Notes: generated from the sequence alone by a model not told the origin. DNA of 64,000 nucleotides from an uncultured Pseudokineococcus sp. (GCF_947499845.1 NZ_CANMPM010000003.1:273909-337908), one strand, 5' to 3'. Shown: positions 51,088-59,309, counted from the stretch's first letter. Translations and numbers: made by a program.

Positions 51088-52491
51088 GTGACTGCCACCC
51101 CCCGCACCACCACCCGCCCGCTCGACGGGCAGGGCGTGCCCGCCGCCCGCACCGCGCCGCCGCAGGGCCCGGACGTCCACGACGCGCTCCCGCCGCAGGC
51201 CCCTGCCCACCACGACGGCGCCCACGACGCCGGCGCCGACGAGGTGCTGCCCGACGTCGGCGCCTCCTGGACGACGGCGCAGCGCGTCCGCCTCATCCTC
51301 ACGCTCGGCGTCCTCGTGGCCCTCGGCCCGCTGACGATCGACATGTACCTGCCCGCGCTGCCGAACATCGGCGACCAGCTGCTCGCCACGCAGGCGCAGG
51401 CCCAGCTCACCCTCACCGGGCTCCTCGGCGGTCTCGCGCTCGGCCAGCTCGTCCTCGGGCCCCTGTCGGACCGCTTCGGACGGCGCAAGGTCCTGCTGTC
51501 GGGCGTGGCGACCCACGCCGTCGCGTCGGTGCTGTGCTCGCTCGCGCCGACCATCGAGTTCCTCACCGCGGCGCGCGTCCTGCAGGGCGTCGCCAGCGCG
51601 GCCAGCGCCGTCGTCGCGCTCGCCGTCGTGCGCGACCTCTTCAGCGGGATCGCCGCGGCCCGCACCCTCTCGCGGCTCACGCTCGTCATGGGCGCGGCGC
51701 CGATCGTCGCGCCGACCCTCGGCGGCTTCCTGCTGGTCCACACCAGCTGGCGCGGGGTCTTCGTGACCCTCGCGGGCTTCGCGGTGGCGCTCCTCGTGGT
51801 GGCGGCCAAGCTGCTGCCCGAGACGCTCCCGCCGGAGCGCCGTCGCCACGGCGGCGCCGCGTCCGTCGTGCGCACCTACGGCTCGCTGCTCAAGGACCGC
51901 CGCTTCGTCGGGCTCGTGCTCGTCGCGGGGCTGTCCTTCTCCATCATGTTCGCCTACATCTCCGGGTCGTCCTTCGTGCTGCAGGACCTCTACGGCCTCT
52001 CGCAGCAGCAGTACGCGCTGGCCTTCGGCAGCGGCGCCGTCCTGCTCATCGGGGCGACGCAGCTCAACCCCGTGCTCGCCGAGCGCTTCCACCCCGTGCG
52101 GGTCATGCAGGCCGGGCTCACGTCGGCGCTCGTCCTCACGACGACCCTGCTCGTGCTCGTCGCCACGGGCACCGGGGGCCTCTTCGGCCTCCTCGTGCCG
52201 CTGTGGCTCACGCTCGGCTCCATCGGCTTCGTCCTGCCGAACGGGCCCGCGCTCGCGCTCACGCGCCACGGGCGGGCCGCCGGCACCGCCGCCGCCGTCC
52301 TCGGCTGCACGCAGTTCGGCATCGGCGCGCTCGCCGCGCCGATCGTCGGCCTGGTCGGTGGCGGGGCCGTGGGCATGGTCGCCGTCATGGTCGGTGCGGC
52401 CACCCTCGCCGTCACCGTGCTCATGGTCGTCGTGCAGCCCAAGGTGCTCGACGACCGCACGCCCCGCCGGGTCGCCGCCGCCGCGGCCTGA
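51088..52491 (+). CDS. Bcr/CflA-family MFS drug efflux transporter
   Basis: A 467-residue transporter with 12 predicted membrane helices after a ~65-residue Pro/Ala/His-rich cytosolic extension. The Bcr/CflA hallmarks are LGPLTIDMYLPALPNI in helix 1, the MFS signature GPLSDRFGRRKVLLSG after helix 2, and RVLQGVASAASAVVALAVVRDLF in helix 4. It is a proton-driven exporter of drugs or small metabolites; the substrate is unknown. GTG 51088 has AGGAAG about 8 nt upstream. The long N-terminal tail is atypical for the family and could be shortened if a later start is used. Confidence 0.9.
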   Translation: MTATPRTTTRPLDGQGVPAARTAPPQGPDVHDALPPQAPAHHDGAHDAGADEVLPDVGASWTTAQRVRLILTLGVLVALGPLTIDMYLPALPNIGDQLLATQAQAQLTLTGLLGGLALGQLVLGPLSDRFGRRKVLLSGVATHAVASVLCSLAPTIEFLTAARVLQGVASAASAVVALAVVRDLFSGIAAARTLSRLTLVMGAAPIVAPTLGGFLLVHTSWRGVFVTLAGFAVALLVVAAKLLPETLPPERRRHGGAASVVRTYGSLLKDRRFVGLVLVAGLSFSIMFAYISGSSFVLQDLYGLSQQQYALAFGSGAVLLIGATQLNPVLAERFHPVRVMQAGLTSALVLTTTLLVLVATGTGGLFGLLVPLWLTLGSIGFVLPNGPALALTRHGRAAGTAAAVLGCTQFGIGALAAPIVGLVGGGAVGMVAVMVGAATLAVTVLMVVVQPKVLDDRTPRRVAAAAA

Positions 52492-52505
52492 CCCGCGCGC
52501 CGCTC

Positions 52506-52547
52506 CGACGACGGCCGCCGCCCCGCACGGGGCGGCGGCCGTCGTCG
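52506..52547. terminator. Terminator hairpin after the efflux gene
   Basis: A perfect 19-bp stem (52506-52524 with 52529-52547) with GCAC loop, 15 bp after the efflux stop. Confidence 0.85.
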
Positions 52548-52584
52548 CGTCCGGCACACTGGCGGGGCGCCCCGCGAGGGGCGA

Positions 52585-52670
52585 GGAGGGCTGGCCGAGC
52601 GGCCGAAGGCGGCGGTCTTGAAAACCGCTGGGCGTCCTGCGTCCCGTGGGTTCGAATCCCACGCCCTCCG
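52585..52670 (+). tRNA. tRNA-Ser (anticodon UGA)
   Basis: Acceptor GGAGGGC pairs with GCCCTCC. The anticodon arm GGTCTTGAAAACC gives anticodon TGA, the long variable arm typical of class II tRNAs follows, and the T-arm is GTGGGTTCGAATCCCAC. Discriminator G; CCA not encoded. It decodes UCA/UCG-type serine codons. Confidence 0.96.
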
Positions 52671-52773
52671 CCCGTCCGCGCCCCTGCCCGTCCGCCACGC
52701 GCGGGCGGTCCGCCGACCTCCGGTCGTCGGCGACACTGGGGGGCCGACCGACCGCACCACCGAGGAGCTCCCC

Positions 52774-53748
52774 GTGCCTGCCGCCACCGTCCGCTGGTTC
52801 GACACCGACCGGGGCTTCGGCTTCCTCGCGCCCGAGGACGGCTCCGACGACGTCTTCGTCCACGCCTCCGAGGTGCTCGGCGGCGACGGCGTGAGGACGC
52901 TGCGCGAGGGCCAGGCCGTCGACTTCGAGCTGGGGGAGGGGCCGCGGGGCCCGCAGGCGCTGCGGGTCCGCGTCACCGGGGACGTCGCGCCCGACGCCGC
53001 CCTCGGCGTCCTCGGCACCGTCGCCTGGTTCGAGCCCACCAAGGGCTACGGGTTCCTCATGGTCGACGGCGGCGGCCCCCAGGTCTTCGTCCACGGCTCC
53101 GCGGTGGTCGGCGGAGCCGTGCTCGTCGAGGGCCAGCGGGTGGCCTACCTCGTCGGCGAGGGCGAGAAGGGGCCGCAGGCCGAGCACGTCCTGCCCCTGG
53201 CCGCCTCCGCGGCGCCGGCCGGCCCTGCTGCCGCGGACGGGGCGGACGGGACGGTGTCGTGGTTCGACGCGGAGAAGGGCTTCGGCTTTGTCGCCCCCGA
53301 CGACGGCGGGCCCGACGTCTTCGTCCACGTCCGCCAGCTGGCCGACGGGCTCGCGGCCCTCGAGGAGGGCGACCGCGTCACCTACGAGGTCGTCCCGGGC
53401 GACCGCGGTCCGCAGGCGCAGGACGTCCGCGTGGTCGGCGGCGCCGGGCGCCGCGGCCCGGCCGGTCGCGACCGCGGGGCGCGGGGCGCCGCCTCGGGTG
53501 CGCGGGGCGCGCGCGGCGGCGCCGCCCCCCGCAGCGCGGTCCCGGCCCGCGGCGGGGAGGGCGTCGTCGCGCGCTACGACGTCGAGCGCGGCTTCGGCTT
53601 CATCCGGCCGGACTCCGGCGGTGACGACCTCTTCGTCCACATCTCGGTGGTGCGCGGGGCCGACGCCCTCGAGGAGGGCGACCGCGTGCGCTTCGGTGTC
53701 CGTCAGAGCGACCGCGGGCCGCAGGCCGACCGGGTCGAGCGGCTCTGA
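52774..53748 (+). CDS. Protein with four cold-shock domains
   Basis: A 324-residue protein built of four cold-shock (OB-fold) domains beginning at about residues 3, 82, 160 and 263: [54 protein letters not shown] and [18 protein letters not shown]. Each is followed by an (F)VFVH or LFVH RNP2 motif and a GPQA element. RNP1-type GFGF/GYGF is intact in all four. A basic Arg/Gly/Ala linker (about 233-262) precedes domain 4. It should bind single-stranded RNA or DNA multivalently. GTG 52774 follows CGAGGAG by 7 nt. Bacterial cold-shock proteins normally have one domain. Confidence 0.93.
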   Translation: MPAATVRWFDTDRGFGFLAPEDGSDDVFVHASEVLGGDGVRTLREGQAVDFELGEGPRGPQALRVRVTGDVAPDAALGVLGTVAWFEPTKGYGFLMVDGGGPQVFVHGSAVVGGAVLVEGQRVAYLVGEGEKGPQAEHVLPLAASAAPAGPAAADGADGTVSWFDAEKGFGFVAPDDGGPDVFVHVRQLADGLAALEEGDRVTYEVVPGDRGPQAQDVRVVGGAGRRGPAGRDRGARGAASGARGARGGAAPRSAVPARGGEGVVARYDVERGFGFIRPDSGGDDLFVHISVVRGADALEEGDRVRFGVRQSDRGPQADRVERL

Positions 53749-53754
53749 GGCGGG

Positions 53755-53789
53755 GCCCCGGCGCGCACCCGAGACGGGTCCGCCGGGGC
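53755..53789. terminator. Nested terminator hairpin after the cold-shock gene
   Basis: GCCCCGGCG (53755-53763) pairs with CGCCGGGGC (53781-53789), with a nested ACCCG/CGGGT stem in the loop. It begins 7 bp after the stop codon. Confidence 0.75.
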
Positions 53790-53908
53790 GCAGCGGTCGC
53801 GGTCGCCGCGTTCTGGCAGGCTGGAGGAGGCGCCGCTGACGGCGCCCCGGCCGCAGCGACGGCCAGGAACCCGACGCACCACGACGGTGCAGCCCGGAGG
53901 CTCTCAGC

Positions 53909-55375
53909 ATGCTCGTCGCAGGGATCGACTCGTCGACGCAGTCCTGCAAGGTCGTCGTCCGCGACGCCGAGACCGGCGCCCTGGTGCGCTCCGGCCGCGC
54001 GTCGCACCCCGACGGCACCGAGGTCGACCCCGCCGCCTGGTGGACCGCCCTGCAGGAGGCGGTCGAGGACGCCGGGGGCCTCGCGGACGTCGAGGCGGTC
54101 GCCGTCGGCGCCCAGCAGCACGGCATGGTCTGCCTCGACGCCGACGGCCAGGTCGTCCGACCGGCGCTGCTGTGGAACGACACCCGGTCCGCCCAGGCGG
54201 CGCAGGACCTCATCCTCGAGCTCGGCGACGGCGACGAGGAGGCCGGCCGCCGCGCCTGGGCCGAGCAGGTCGGCGTCGTGCCCGTGCCGAGCTTCACCGT
54301 CACCAAGCTGCGGTGGCTCGCCGACCACGAGCCCGAGAACGCGGCGCGCACGGCGGCCGTGGCGCTGCCGCACGACTGGCTCACGTGGATGCTCGCCGGC
54401 GGCCCCGAGGCCGGGCTCGAGGCGCTCGCCACCGACCGCGGCGACGCTAGCGGCACGGGCTACTGGAACGCCTCGACGGGCGAGTACGTCCCCGACGTCC
54501 TGCGCCGCGCGCTGCGCCGCGACGAGGGCGCGGACCTCCCGCACCTGCCCCGCGTCCTCGGGCCGGCGGAGAGCGCCGGCCGCGGCGCCGAGGGCGGCCT
54601 CGCCCCCGGCGCGCAGCTCGGCGCCGGCACGGGCGACAACGCCGCCGCCTCGCTCGGCGTCGACGCCCGCCCCGGCGACGTCGTCGTGTCCATCGGCACC
54701 TCGGGCGTCGTGTCCGCGCCGTCCGACACCCCGCCCGTCGACCCGAGCGGCATCGTCGCCGGGTTCGCCGACGCGACCGGCCGCCAGCTGCCGCTCGTCT
54801 GCACGCTCAACGCCGCCCGCGTGCTGACGGCGACGGCGAGCATCCTCGGCGTCGACGTCGGCCGCCTGTCCGAGCTCGCGCTCGAGGCGCCGTCGGGCTC
54901 GGGCGGCCTCGTCCTCGTGCCCTACCTCGAGGGGGAGCGGACGCCGGACCGCCCCGGCGCCACGGGCGCCGTCCACGGGCTCACGCTCGCGACGTCGACA
55001 CCGGCGCACCTCGCGCGCGCGGCCGTCGAGGGGCTGCTGTGCGGCCTCGCGGACGGCGTCGACGCGCTCGTCGCGCAGGGCACGCGGGTCGACCGCGCCG
55101 TCCTCGTCGGCGGCGGGGCCAAGTCGGAGGCGCTGCGGCGGATCGCCCCGGTCGTCCTCGGCCGGCCCGTGCTCGTGCCGCCGCCCGCGGAGTACGTCGC
55201 CGACGGCGCCGCCCGCCAGGCCGCGTGGCTCGCCCTCGGCGGCGACGAGCCCCCGACCTGGGGCGAGGGCGCGCGCGACGGCGAGAGCGTCGCCTACGAC
55301 GCCCCCGAGGACCCGGCGCCCGGCCGCGCCGTCCGCGAGCGCTACGCCCAGGTGCGGGACCTCACCGACCGCTGA
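53909..55375 (+). CDS. xylB: Xylulokinase
   Basis: A 488-residue FGGY-family carbohydrate kinase. [15 protein letters not shown] (N-terminal phosphate loop), [11 protein letters not shown] (substrate/cofactor-specific for xylulokinases), LLWNDTRS, the FGGY-type [12 protein letters not shown] and [11 protein letters not shown], and [26 protein letters not shown] near the end all fit XylB, which phosphorylates D-xylulose to enter the pentose phosphate pathway. No xylose isomerase or transporter is adjacent, so the enzyme is an orphan here. A TGGCAGGCT -10-like sequence lies about 85 bp upstream. Confidence 0.91.
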   Translation: MLVAGIDSSTQSCKVVVRDAETGALVRSGRASHPDGTEVDPAAWWTALQEAVEDAGGLADVEAVAVGAQQHGMVCLDADGQVVRPALLWNDTRSAQAAQDLILELGDGDEEAGRRAWAEQVGVVPVPSFTVTKLRWLADHEPENAARTAAVALPHDWLTWMLAGGPEAGLEALATDRGDASGTGYWNASTGEYVPDVLRRALRRDEGADLPHLPRVLGPAESAGRGAEGGLAPGAQLGAGTGDNAAASLGVDARPGDVVVSIGTSGVVSAPSDTPPVDPSGIVAGFADATGRQLPLVCTLNAARVLTATASILGVDVGRLSELALEAPSGSGGLVLVPYLEGERTPDRPGATGAVHGLTLATSTPAHLARAAVEGLLCGLADGVDALVAQGTRVDRAVLVGGGAKSEALRRIAPVVLGRPVLVPPPAEYVADGAARQAAWLALGGDEPPTWGEGARDGESVAYDAPEDPAPGRAVRERYAQVRDLTDR

Positions 55376-55394
55376 CCGCGCCCCGACGTCGACC

Positions 55395-55431
55395 ACGGCC
55401 GCGCACCGCCCTCCCGGCGGTGCGCGGCCGT
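55395..55431. terminator. Terminator hairpin after xylB
   Basis: A 16-bp perfect stem (55395-55410 with 55416-55431), CTCCC loop, 20 bp after the xylB stop. Confidence 0.85.
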
Positions 55432-55509
55432 CGTCGTCTCAAGCGCCACCTCGGGGGCGAGGTGCGCCTGTGCCGCCTTCCGGTCTTGCCGCCCCGGGTG
55501 GGCCTCGAC

Positions 55510-55735
55510 GGCGACGTGTGGCCATGTCGCCCTTCGCCGGGCTCCGGGACGGCGATGTGTGCCCATGTCGCCCCTGGATGAGGTCACGAGGGCGTCGTGT
55601 GGCCATGTCGCCCTCCGCTGAGAGCCGCGACGGCGATGTGTGGCCACGTCGCCCTCCGACGCGGGCTGCAGGGGCGACGTGGGGCCATGTCGCCCTCGGT
55701 CCGGCGGGAAGACGGCGAGGGTCGTCGCCGTTGGG
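55510..55735. repeat. Intergenic repeat array D: five or six 22-bp palindromic repeats, 41-bp period
   Basis: Copies start at 55510, 55551, 55591, 55632 and 55673 (steps 41, 40, 41, 41). A degenerate sixth (GGCGAGGGTCGTCGCCG) starts at 55714, again 41 bp on. The unit starts GGCGAYGTGTG and ends CAYGTCGCC, so it is itself an imperfect palindrome with GGCGAC/GTCGCC ends. Spacers are 18-19 bp and differ, though several end in a G-rich CCGGGAC/GCCGCGAC form. The array lies between the xylB terminator and the csoR promoter. Confidence 0.92.
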
Positions 55736-55743
55736 CCGACGAA

Positions 55744-55762
55744 TACCCCAGGGGGGTAGCGT
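55744..55762 (+). promoter_or_regulatory. CsoR operator and copper operon promoter
   Basis: TACCCC-AGG-GGGGTA (55744-55758) is the inverted repeat recognised by CsoR-type copper repressors. TAGCGT (55757-55762), a TANNNT -10 box, overlaps its right edge, so apo-CsoR would block the promoter and Cu(I) would release it. The csoR ATG is 25 bp downstream behind GAGAGGGG. Confidence 0.8.
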
Positions 55763-55786
55763 GAGGGCTCGACGAGAGGGGACGGC

Positions 55787-56125
55787 ATGACCGACGCGAG
55801 CGCCACCGCCGAGCCCGGCGCCGGCCCCGAGGGGGCTCCGGCGCCGCCCGGCTACCTGCAGCGCAAGGACGACTACCTCAAGCGCCTGCGCCGCATCGAG
55901 GGCCAGGCCCGCGGCCTGCAGCGCATGGTCGACGAGGAGACGTACTGCATCGACATCCTCACGCAGGTCTCCGCCATGACGCGGGCGCTGCAGAACGTGG
56001 CCCTCGGTCTCGTCGAGGAGCACCTCGCCCACTGCGTCGCCGACGCCGTGGCGACCGGCGGGCCGGAGGCCGACGCCAAGGTCCGCGAGGCGTCCGAGGC
56101 CATCGCCCGGCTCGTCCGCAGCTGA
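55787..56125 (+). CDS. csoR: Copper-sensing transcriptional repressor CsoR
   Basis: A 112-residue all-helical repressor. The Cu(I) ligands are Cys54 (ETYCIDIL), His79 and Cys83 (EEHLAHC), with exactly the spacing of the mycobacterial Cys36/His61/Cys65 set. The conserved RLRRIEGQARGLQRMV helix for DNA contact is present. The first ~22 residues are a disordered Ala/Pro/Glu extension. It autoregulates the csoR-copZ-copA operon through the operator just upstream. Confidence 0.95.
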   Translation: MTDASATAEPGAGPEGAPAPPGYLQRKDDYLKRLRRIEGQARGLQRMVDEETYCIDILTQVSAMTRALQNVALGLVEEHLAHCVADAVATGGPEADAKVREASEAIARLVRS

Positions 56126-56167
56126 CCCCGCCGTCCCCGTCCGCACCACCCCACCCAGGAGGACACC

Positions 56168-56383
56168 GTGCGCACCGCCACCTACACCGTCACCGGCATG
56201 ACCTGCGAGCACTGCGTCCGCTCCGTCACCGAGGAGGTCGGCGAGGTCCCCGGCGTCTCGGGCGTCGACGTCGACCTCGGCTCCGGACGTCTCGTCGTCA
56301 CCGCGGGCGACGGCGTCACCGACGGGATGATCGGCGACGCCGTCACCGAGGCCGGCTACGCCCTGGCGCCCGCCGCGCCGTGA
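56168..56383 (+). CDS. copZ: Copper chaperone CopZ (HMA domain)
   Basis: A 71-residue ferredoxin-like metallochaperone with VTGMTCEHCVRSV carrying the two Cu(I)-binding cysteines (Cys13 and Cys16). It delivers copper to CopA and possibly to CsoR. GTG start with AGGAGG about 7 nt upstream. It ends in a GTGA overlap with the next small gene. Confidence 0.93.
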   Translation: MRTATYTVTGMTCEHCVRSVTEEVGEVPGVSGVDVDLGSGRLVVTAGDGVTDGMIGDAVTEAGYALAPAAP

Positions 56384-56604
56384 ACGAGCCGACGGCGCCC
56401 GCCCCCGACGGGCAGGGGAGCGGCGCCCCCGCCGACCGGCCGGCCCGCGCCCTCGGGGCCTACGGCCTGCTGCTCGTCGGCGTCCTCGCCGCGGGGCTCG
56501 GGCTCGGCGCCGCCGTCGGGCCGCTCCAGCCCCTCGGCGCCCAGCCTTCCGACACGCAGCCCGTCGAGGTGCAGGCCCCCGCGCACGACGCCCCGCACCG
56601 CTGA
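56380..56604 (+). CDS. Small single-span membrane protein of the copper operon
   Basis: A 74-residue protein: a Pro/Gly/Ala-rich cytosolic head (1-25), one transmembrane helix (ALGAYGLLLVGVLAAGLGLGAAVGPL, about 25-50) and a short outer tail containing two histidines (APAHDAPHR). GTG 56380 overlaps the copZ stop, and copA starts 19 bp after its end, so it is firmly part of the operon. No family recognised. A helper of CopA or a copper-binding anchor is possible; the His residues are the only candidate ligands. Confidence 0.7.
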   Translation: MNEPTAPAPDGQGSGAPADRPARALGAYGLLLVGVLAAGLGLGAAVGPLQPLGAQPSDTQPVEVQAPAHDAPHR

Positions 56605-56623
56605 CCACCTCCCGGAGGTCCCC

Positions 56624-58912
56624 GTGAGCTCGACCACCGACGACCGACCCGGCGCGGCCCCGGCCGAGCCGGGCGTGACGAGCGTCGACCTGGTGGTCGG
56701 CGGCATGACCTGCGCCTCCTGCGCGAACCGGGTGGAGCGCAAGCTCGGCAAGCTCGACGGCGTCACCGCGACGGTCAACTACGCCACCGAGCGCGCCCGC
56801 GTCACCGCGCCCGCCGGCACCGACCTGGCGGTGCTCGTCGCCGCCGTCGAGTCCGCCGGGTACACCGCGCGGGAGCACGTTCCCGAGCGGCAGCAGGTCG
56901 TCGTCGACGAGGACGACCCCCTGCGCTCCCTGCGGCGCCGCGTCGTGGGCGCCGTCGCGCTCGCCGTGCCCGTCGTCGTGCTGGCGATGGTCCCGGCCGT
57001 GCAGTTCCCGGCCTGGCAGTGGGTCTCGCTGGCCCTCGCGCTCCCCGCGGTGCTCTGGGCCGGCTGGCCCTTCCACCGCGCGGCCTGGGTGAACCTCCGC
57101 CACGGCGCGGCCACGATGGACACGCTCGTCTCGGTCGGCACCCTGGCCGCGCTCGCCTGGTCCCTCTACGCCCTCGTGCTCGGCGACGCCGGTGAGATCG
57201 GCATGCGCCACGGCGTCACCTGGCTGGCGGGCGAGGCCGACGGCAGCGGGTCGATCTACCTCGAGGCCGCGGCCGGCGTGACGGCGTTCGTGCTCGTCGG
57301 GCGCTACCTCGAGGGCCGCAGCAAGCGCCGTGCCGGAGCGGCGCTGCGCGAGCTCCTCGCCAGCGGCGCGAAGGACGTCGCGGTGCGCCGCGAAGGCCCC
57401 GGCGGCACGACCGAGGTCCGCGTCCCCGTCGAGGAGCTCGCCGTCGGCGACGTCTTCGTCGTCCGGCCGGGGGAGAAGGTGGCCGCCGACGGCGTCGTCC
57501 TCGACGGCACCTCGGCGGTCGACGTCTCGGCTCTCACCGGCGAGCCCGTGCCGGCCGAGGTCGGACCGGGGGACGCCGTCGCGGGCGGGGGCGTCAACGC
57601 CGCGGGGCGGCTCGTCGTGCGGGCAGAGCGCGTCGGCGCCGACACCCAGCTCGCGCAGACCGCGGCCCTCGTCGAGCGCGCCCAGGAGGGCAAGGCGCAG
57701 GTGCAGCGCCTGGCCGACCGGGTCTCCGCCGTCTTCGTGCCCGTCGTCATCGCGCTGGCCGTGGCGACGCTCGGCTTCTGGCTCGGCGCCGGGGCCGGCT
57801 GGGCGCCCGCGCTGACGGCGGCCGTCGCCGTCCTCATCATCGCCTGCCCCTGCGCGCTGGGGCTGGCGACGCCGACGGCCCTCATGGTCGGCACGGGGCG
57901 GGGCGCGCGGATGGGCGTCGTCGTCCGCGGGCCCGAGGTGCTCGAGCAGACCCGCCGCGCCGACGTCGTCGTCCTCGACAAGACGGGGACGGTGACGACG
58001 GGGCGGATGTCCCTCGTCGACGTCGTGCCGGGCGCGGACGAGGACCGCGACGACGTCCTGCGCTCGGCCGGCGCCCTCGAGGCCGCCTCGGAGCACCCGA
58101 TCGCCCGGGCCATCACCGCGGCCGCCGCGGAGGTGGGCGCGCTGCCGGACGTCTCGGGCTTCGCCTCGCGGGACGGGCTCGGCGTCGAGGGCTCGGTCGA
58201 GGGTCGCCAGGTCGTCGTCGGGCGCCCGCGCCTGCTCGCCGAGCGCGGGCTCGCGCTGCCCGCCGACCTCGCCGGGGCGCAGGGGCGCGCCGAGGCGACC
58301 GGCCGCACCGTCGTCGCGGTCGGCTGGGACGGCGCGGCGCGCGGGCTGCTCGTCGTCGCCGACGCCGTGAAGCCGACGTCGGCCGACGCCGTCCGCCAGC
58401 TGCGGGACCTCGGGCTGCGGCCCGTCCTCGTCACGGGCGACCACGAGGCCGCGGCCCGGGCCGTCGCCGCCGAGGTCGGGGTGGAGGAGGTCGTCGCGGG
58501 CGTCCTGCCGGCCGGCAAGGTCGAGGTGGTGCAGCGACTCCAGGCCGAGGGGCACGTCGTCGCCGTCGTCGGGGACGGCGTCAACGACGCCGCGGCGCTC
58601 GCGCAGGCCGACCTCGGCATCGCCCTCGGCACGGGCACCGACGTCGCCGTCGAGGCCTCCGACCTCACGCTCGTCCGGGGCGACCTGCGCTCGGCGGCCG
58701 ACGCCGTCCGCCTCTCGCGGGTGACCCTGCGGACCATCCGCGGCAACCTCGCGTGGGCCTTCGCCTACAACGTCGCCGCGATCCCCCTCGCCATGGCCGG
58801 GCTGCTGACCCCGATGGTCGCCGGCGCCGCCATGGCCCTGTCCTCGGTGTTCGTCGTGACGAACAGCCTGCGCCTGCGCCGCTTCCGCTCGACGTCGGGC
58901 GCCGTCGCCTGA
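56624..58912 (+). CDS. copA: Copper-exporting P1B-type ATPase CopA
   Basis: A 762-residue Cu(I) efflux ATPase. One N-terminal HMA domain (GGMTCASCANRVERKLG, about 25-90), then eight predicted membrane helices. The actuator motif is SALTGEPVPAE, the transmembrane copper site is ACPCALGLATP (about residue 408), the phosphorylated Asp452 is in VLDKTGTVTTG, SEHPIARAI holds the HP motif of the nucleotide domain, and GDGVNDAAALAQAD is the hinge. Helix 7/8 residues YNVAAIPLA and MALSSVFVVTNSLRLRR complete the P1B-1 signature. GTG start behind CGGAGG. Last gene of the copper operon. Confidence 0.95.
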   Translation: MSSTTDDRPGAAPAEPGVTSVDLVVGGMTCASCANRVERKLGKLDGVTATVNYATERARVTAPAGTDLAVLVAAVESAGYTAREHVPERQQVVVDEDDPLRSLRRRVVGAVALAVPVVVLAMVPAVQFPAWQWVSLALALPAVLWAGWPFHRAAWVNLRHGAATMDTLVSVGTLAALAWSLYALVLGDAGEIGMRHGVTWLAGEADGSGSIYLEAAAGVTAFVLVGRYLEGRSKRRAGAALRELLASGAKDVAVRREGPGGTTEVRVPVEELAVGDVFVVRPGEKVAADGVVLDGTSAVDVSALTGEPVPAEVGPGDAVAGGGVNAAGRLVVRAERVGADTQLAQTAALVERAQEGKAQVQRLADRVSAVFVPVVIALAVATLGFWLGAGAGWAPALTAAVAVLIIACPCALGLATPTALMVGTGRGARMGVVVRGPEVLEQTRRADVVVLDKTGTVTTGRMSLVDVVPGADEDRDDVLRSAGALEAASEHPIARAITAAAAEVGALPDVSGFASRDGLGVEGSVEGRQVVVGRPRLLAERGLALPADLAGAQGRAEATGRTVVAVGWDGAARGLLVVADAVKPTSADAVRQLRDLGLRPVLVTGDHEAAARAVAAEVGVEEVVAGVLPAGKVEVVQRLQAEGHVVAVVGDGVNDAAALAQADLGIALGTGTDVAVEASDLTLVRGDLRSAADAVRLSRVTLRTIRGNLAWAFAYNVAAIPLAMAGLLTPMVAGAAMALSSVFVVTNSLRLRRFRSTSGAVA

Positions 58913-58962
58913 CCCGCGCCGCCGCCCTCTCCGCGAGCGGCCTCGTCCCGGCACCTCCTGCC

Positions 58963-59108
58963 CGCACGTCGTCGACACATCGCCACCCAGGAGCCCCCGC
59001 GACGGCGATGTGTCGACGAAGTGCGCTGGGAGGTGCCTCAGGAGGGCGATGTGTCGACGAAGTGCGCGTGAGGGGCACCTCGGGACGGCGCCCTGTCGAC
59101 GACGTGCG
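58963..59108. repeat. Intergenic repeat array E: four 22-bp repeats, 41-42-bp period
   Basis: Copies at 58963-58984 (minus orientation), 59004-59025, 59045-59066 and 59087-59108. Steps are 41, 41 and 42. The two central copies are identical (GGCGATGTGTCGACG, ending AGTGCG) and equal the reverse complement of the first copy of the array at 13177. The first copy is inverted relative to the others. A GTCGAC core sits in the middle of every copy. Spacers of 19-20 bp share a G-rich GGGG-YRC-CTC pattern. Confidence 0.92.
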
Positions 59109-59240
59109 GTGCAGGTGCGAGGGAGGGGCGCCTGGGGACGACCGCGTGGACGAGCGGGGGACGACGGGCGCCCGGCGGGGGACGAGCGGTGGACCGCCTG
59201 TGGACGACACGCGACACGCCGGCACGAGATGTTGGGGTCC

Positions 59241-59268
59241 TTGCGCGGGGCGGCCCGAGATGTAGTGT
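59241..59268 (+). promoter_or_regulatory. Promoter of the riboswitch-nrdAB transcript
   Basis: -35 TTGCGC (59241-59246) and -10 TAGTGT (59263-59268), 16-bp spacing, about 40 bp upstream of the riboswitch. Confidence 0.6.
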
Positions 59269-59309
59269 CAGCGGCGCTGGAGGTCCGGCTCTCCTCGCTC
59301 TCGCGGCGA

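Larger units (their letters stand above)
55376..55786. other. Intergenic region between xylB and csoR
   Basis: A 411-bp gene-free stretch holding, in order, the xylB terminator, a smaller stem (GCCACCTCG with CGAGGTGCGC, 55445-55468), the five-to-six-copy repeat array (55510-55735), and the CsoR operator/promoter. I see no coding potential on either strand. Confidence 0.8.

Noticed and set aside
55510..55735. Simple Rho-independent terminator cluster for xylB
   Set aside because: xylB already has a 16-bp-stem terminator at 55395-55431, and five phased copies with conserved sequence are not needed for termination.
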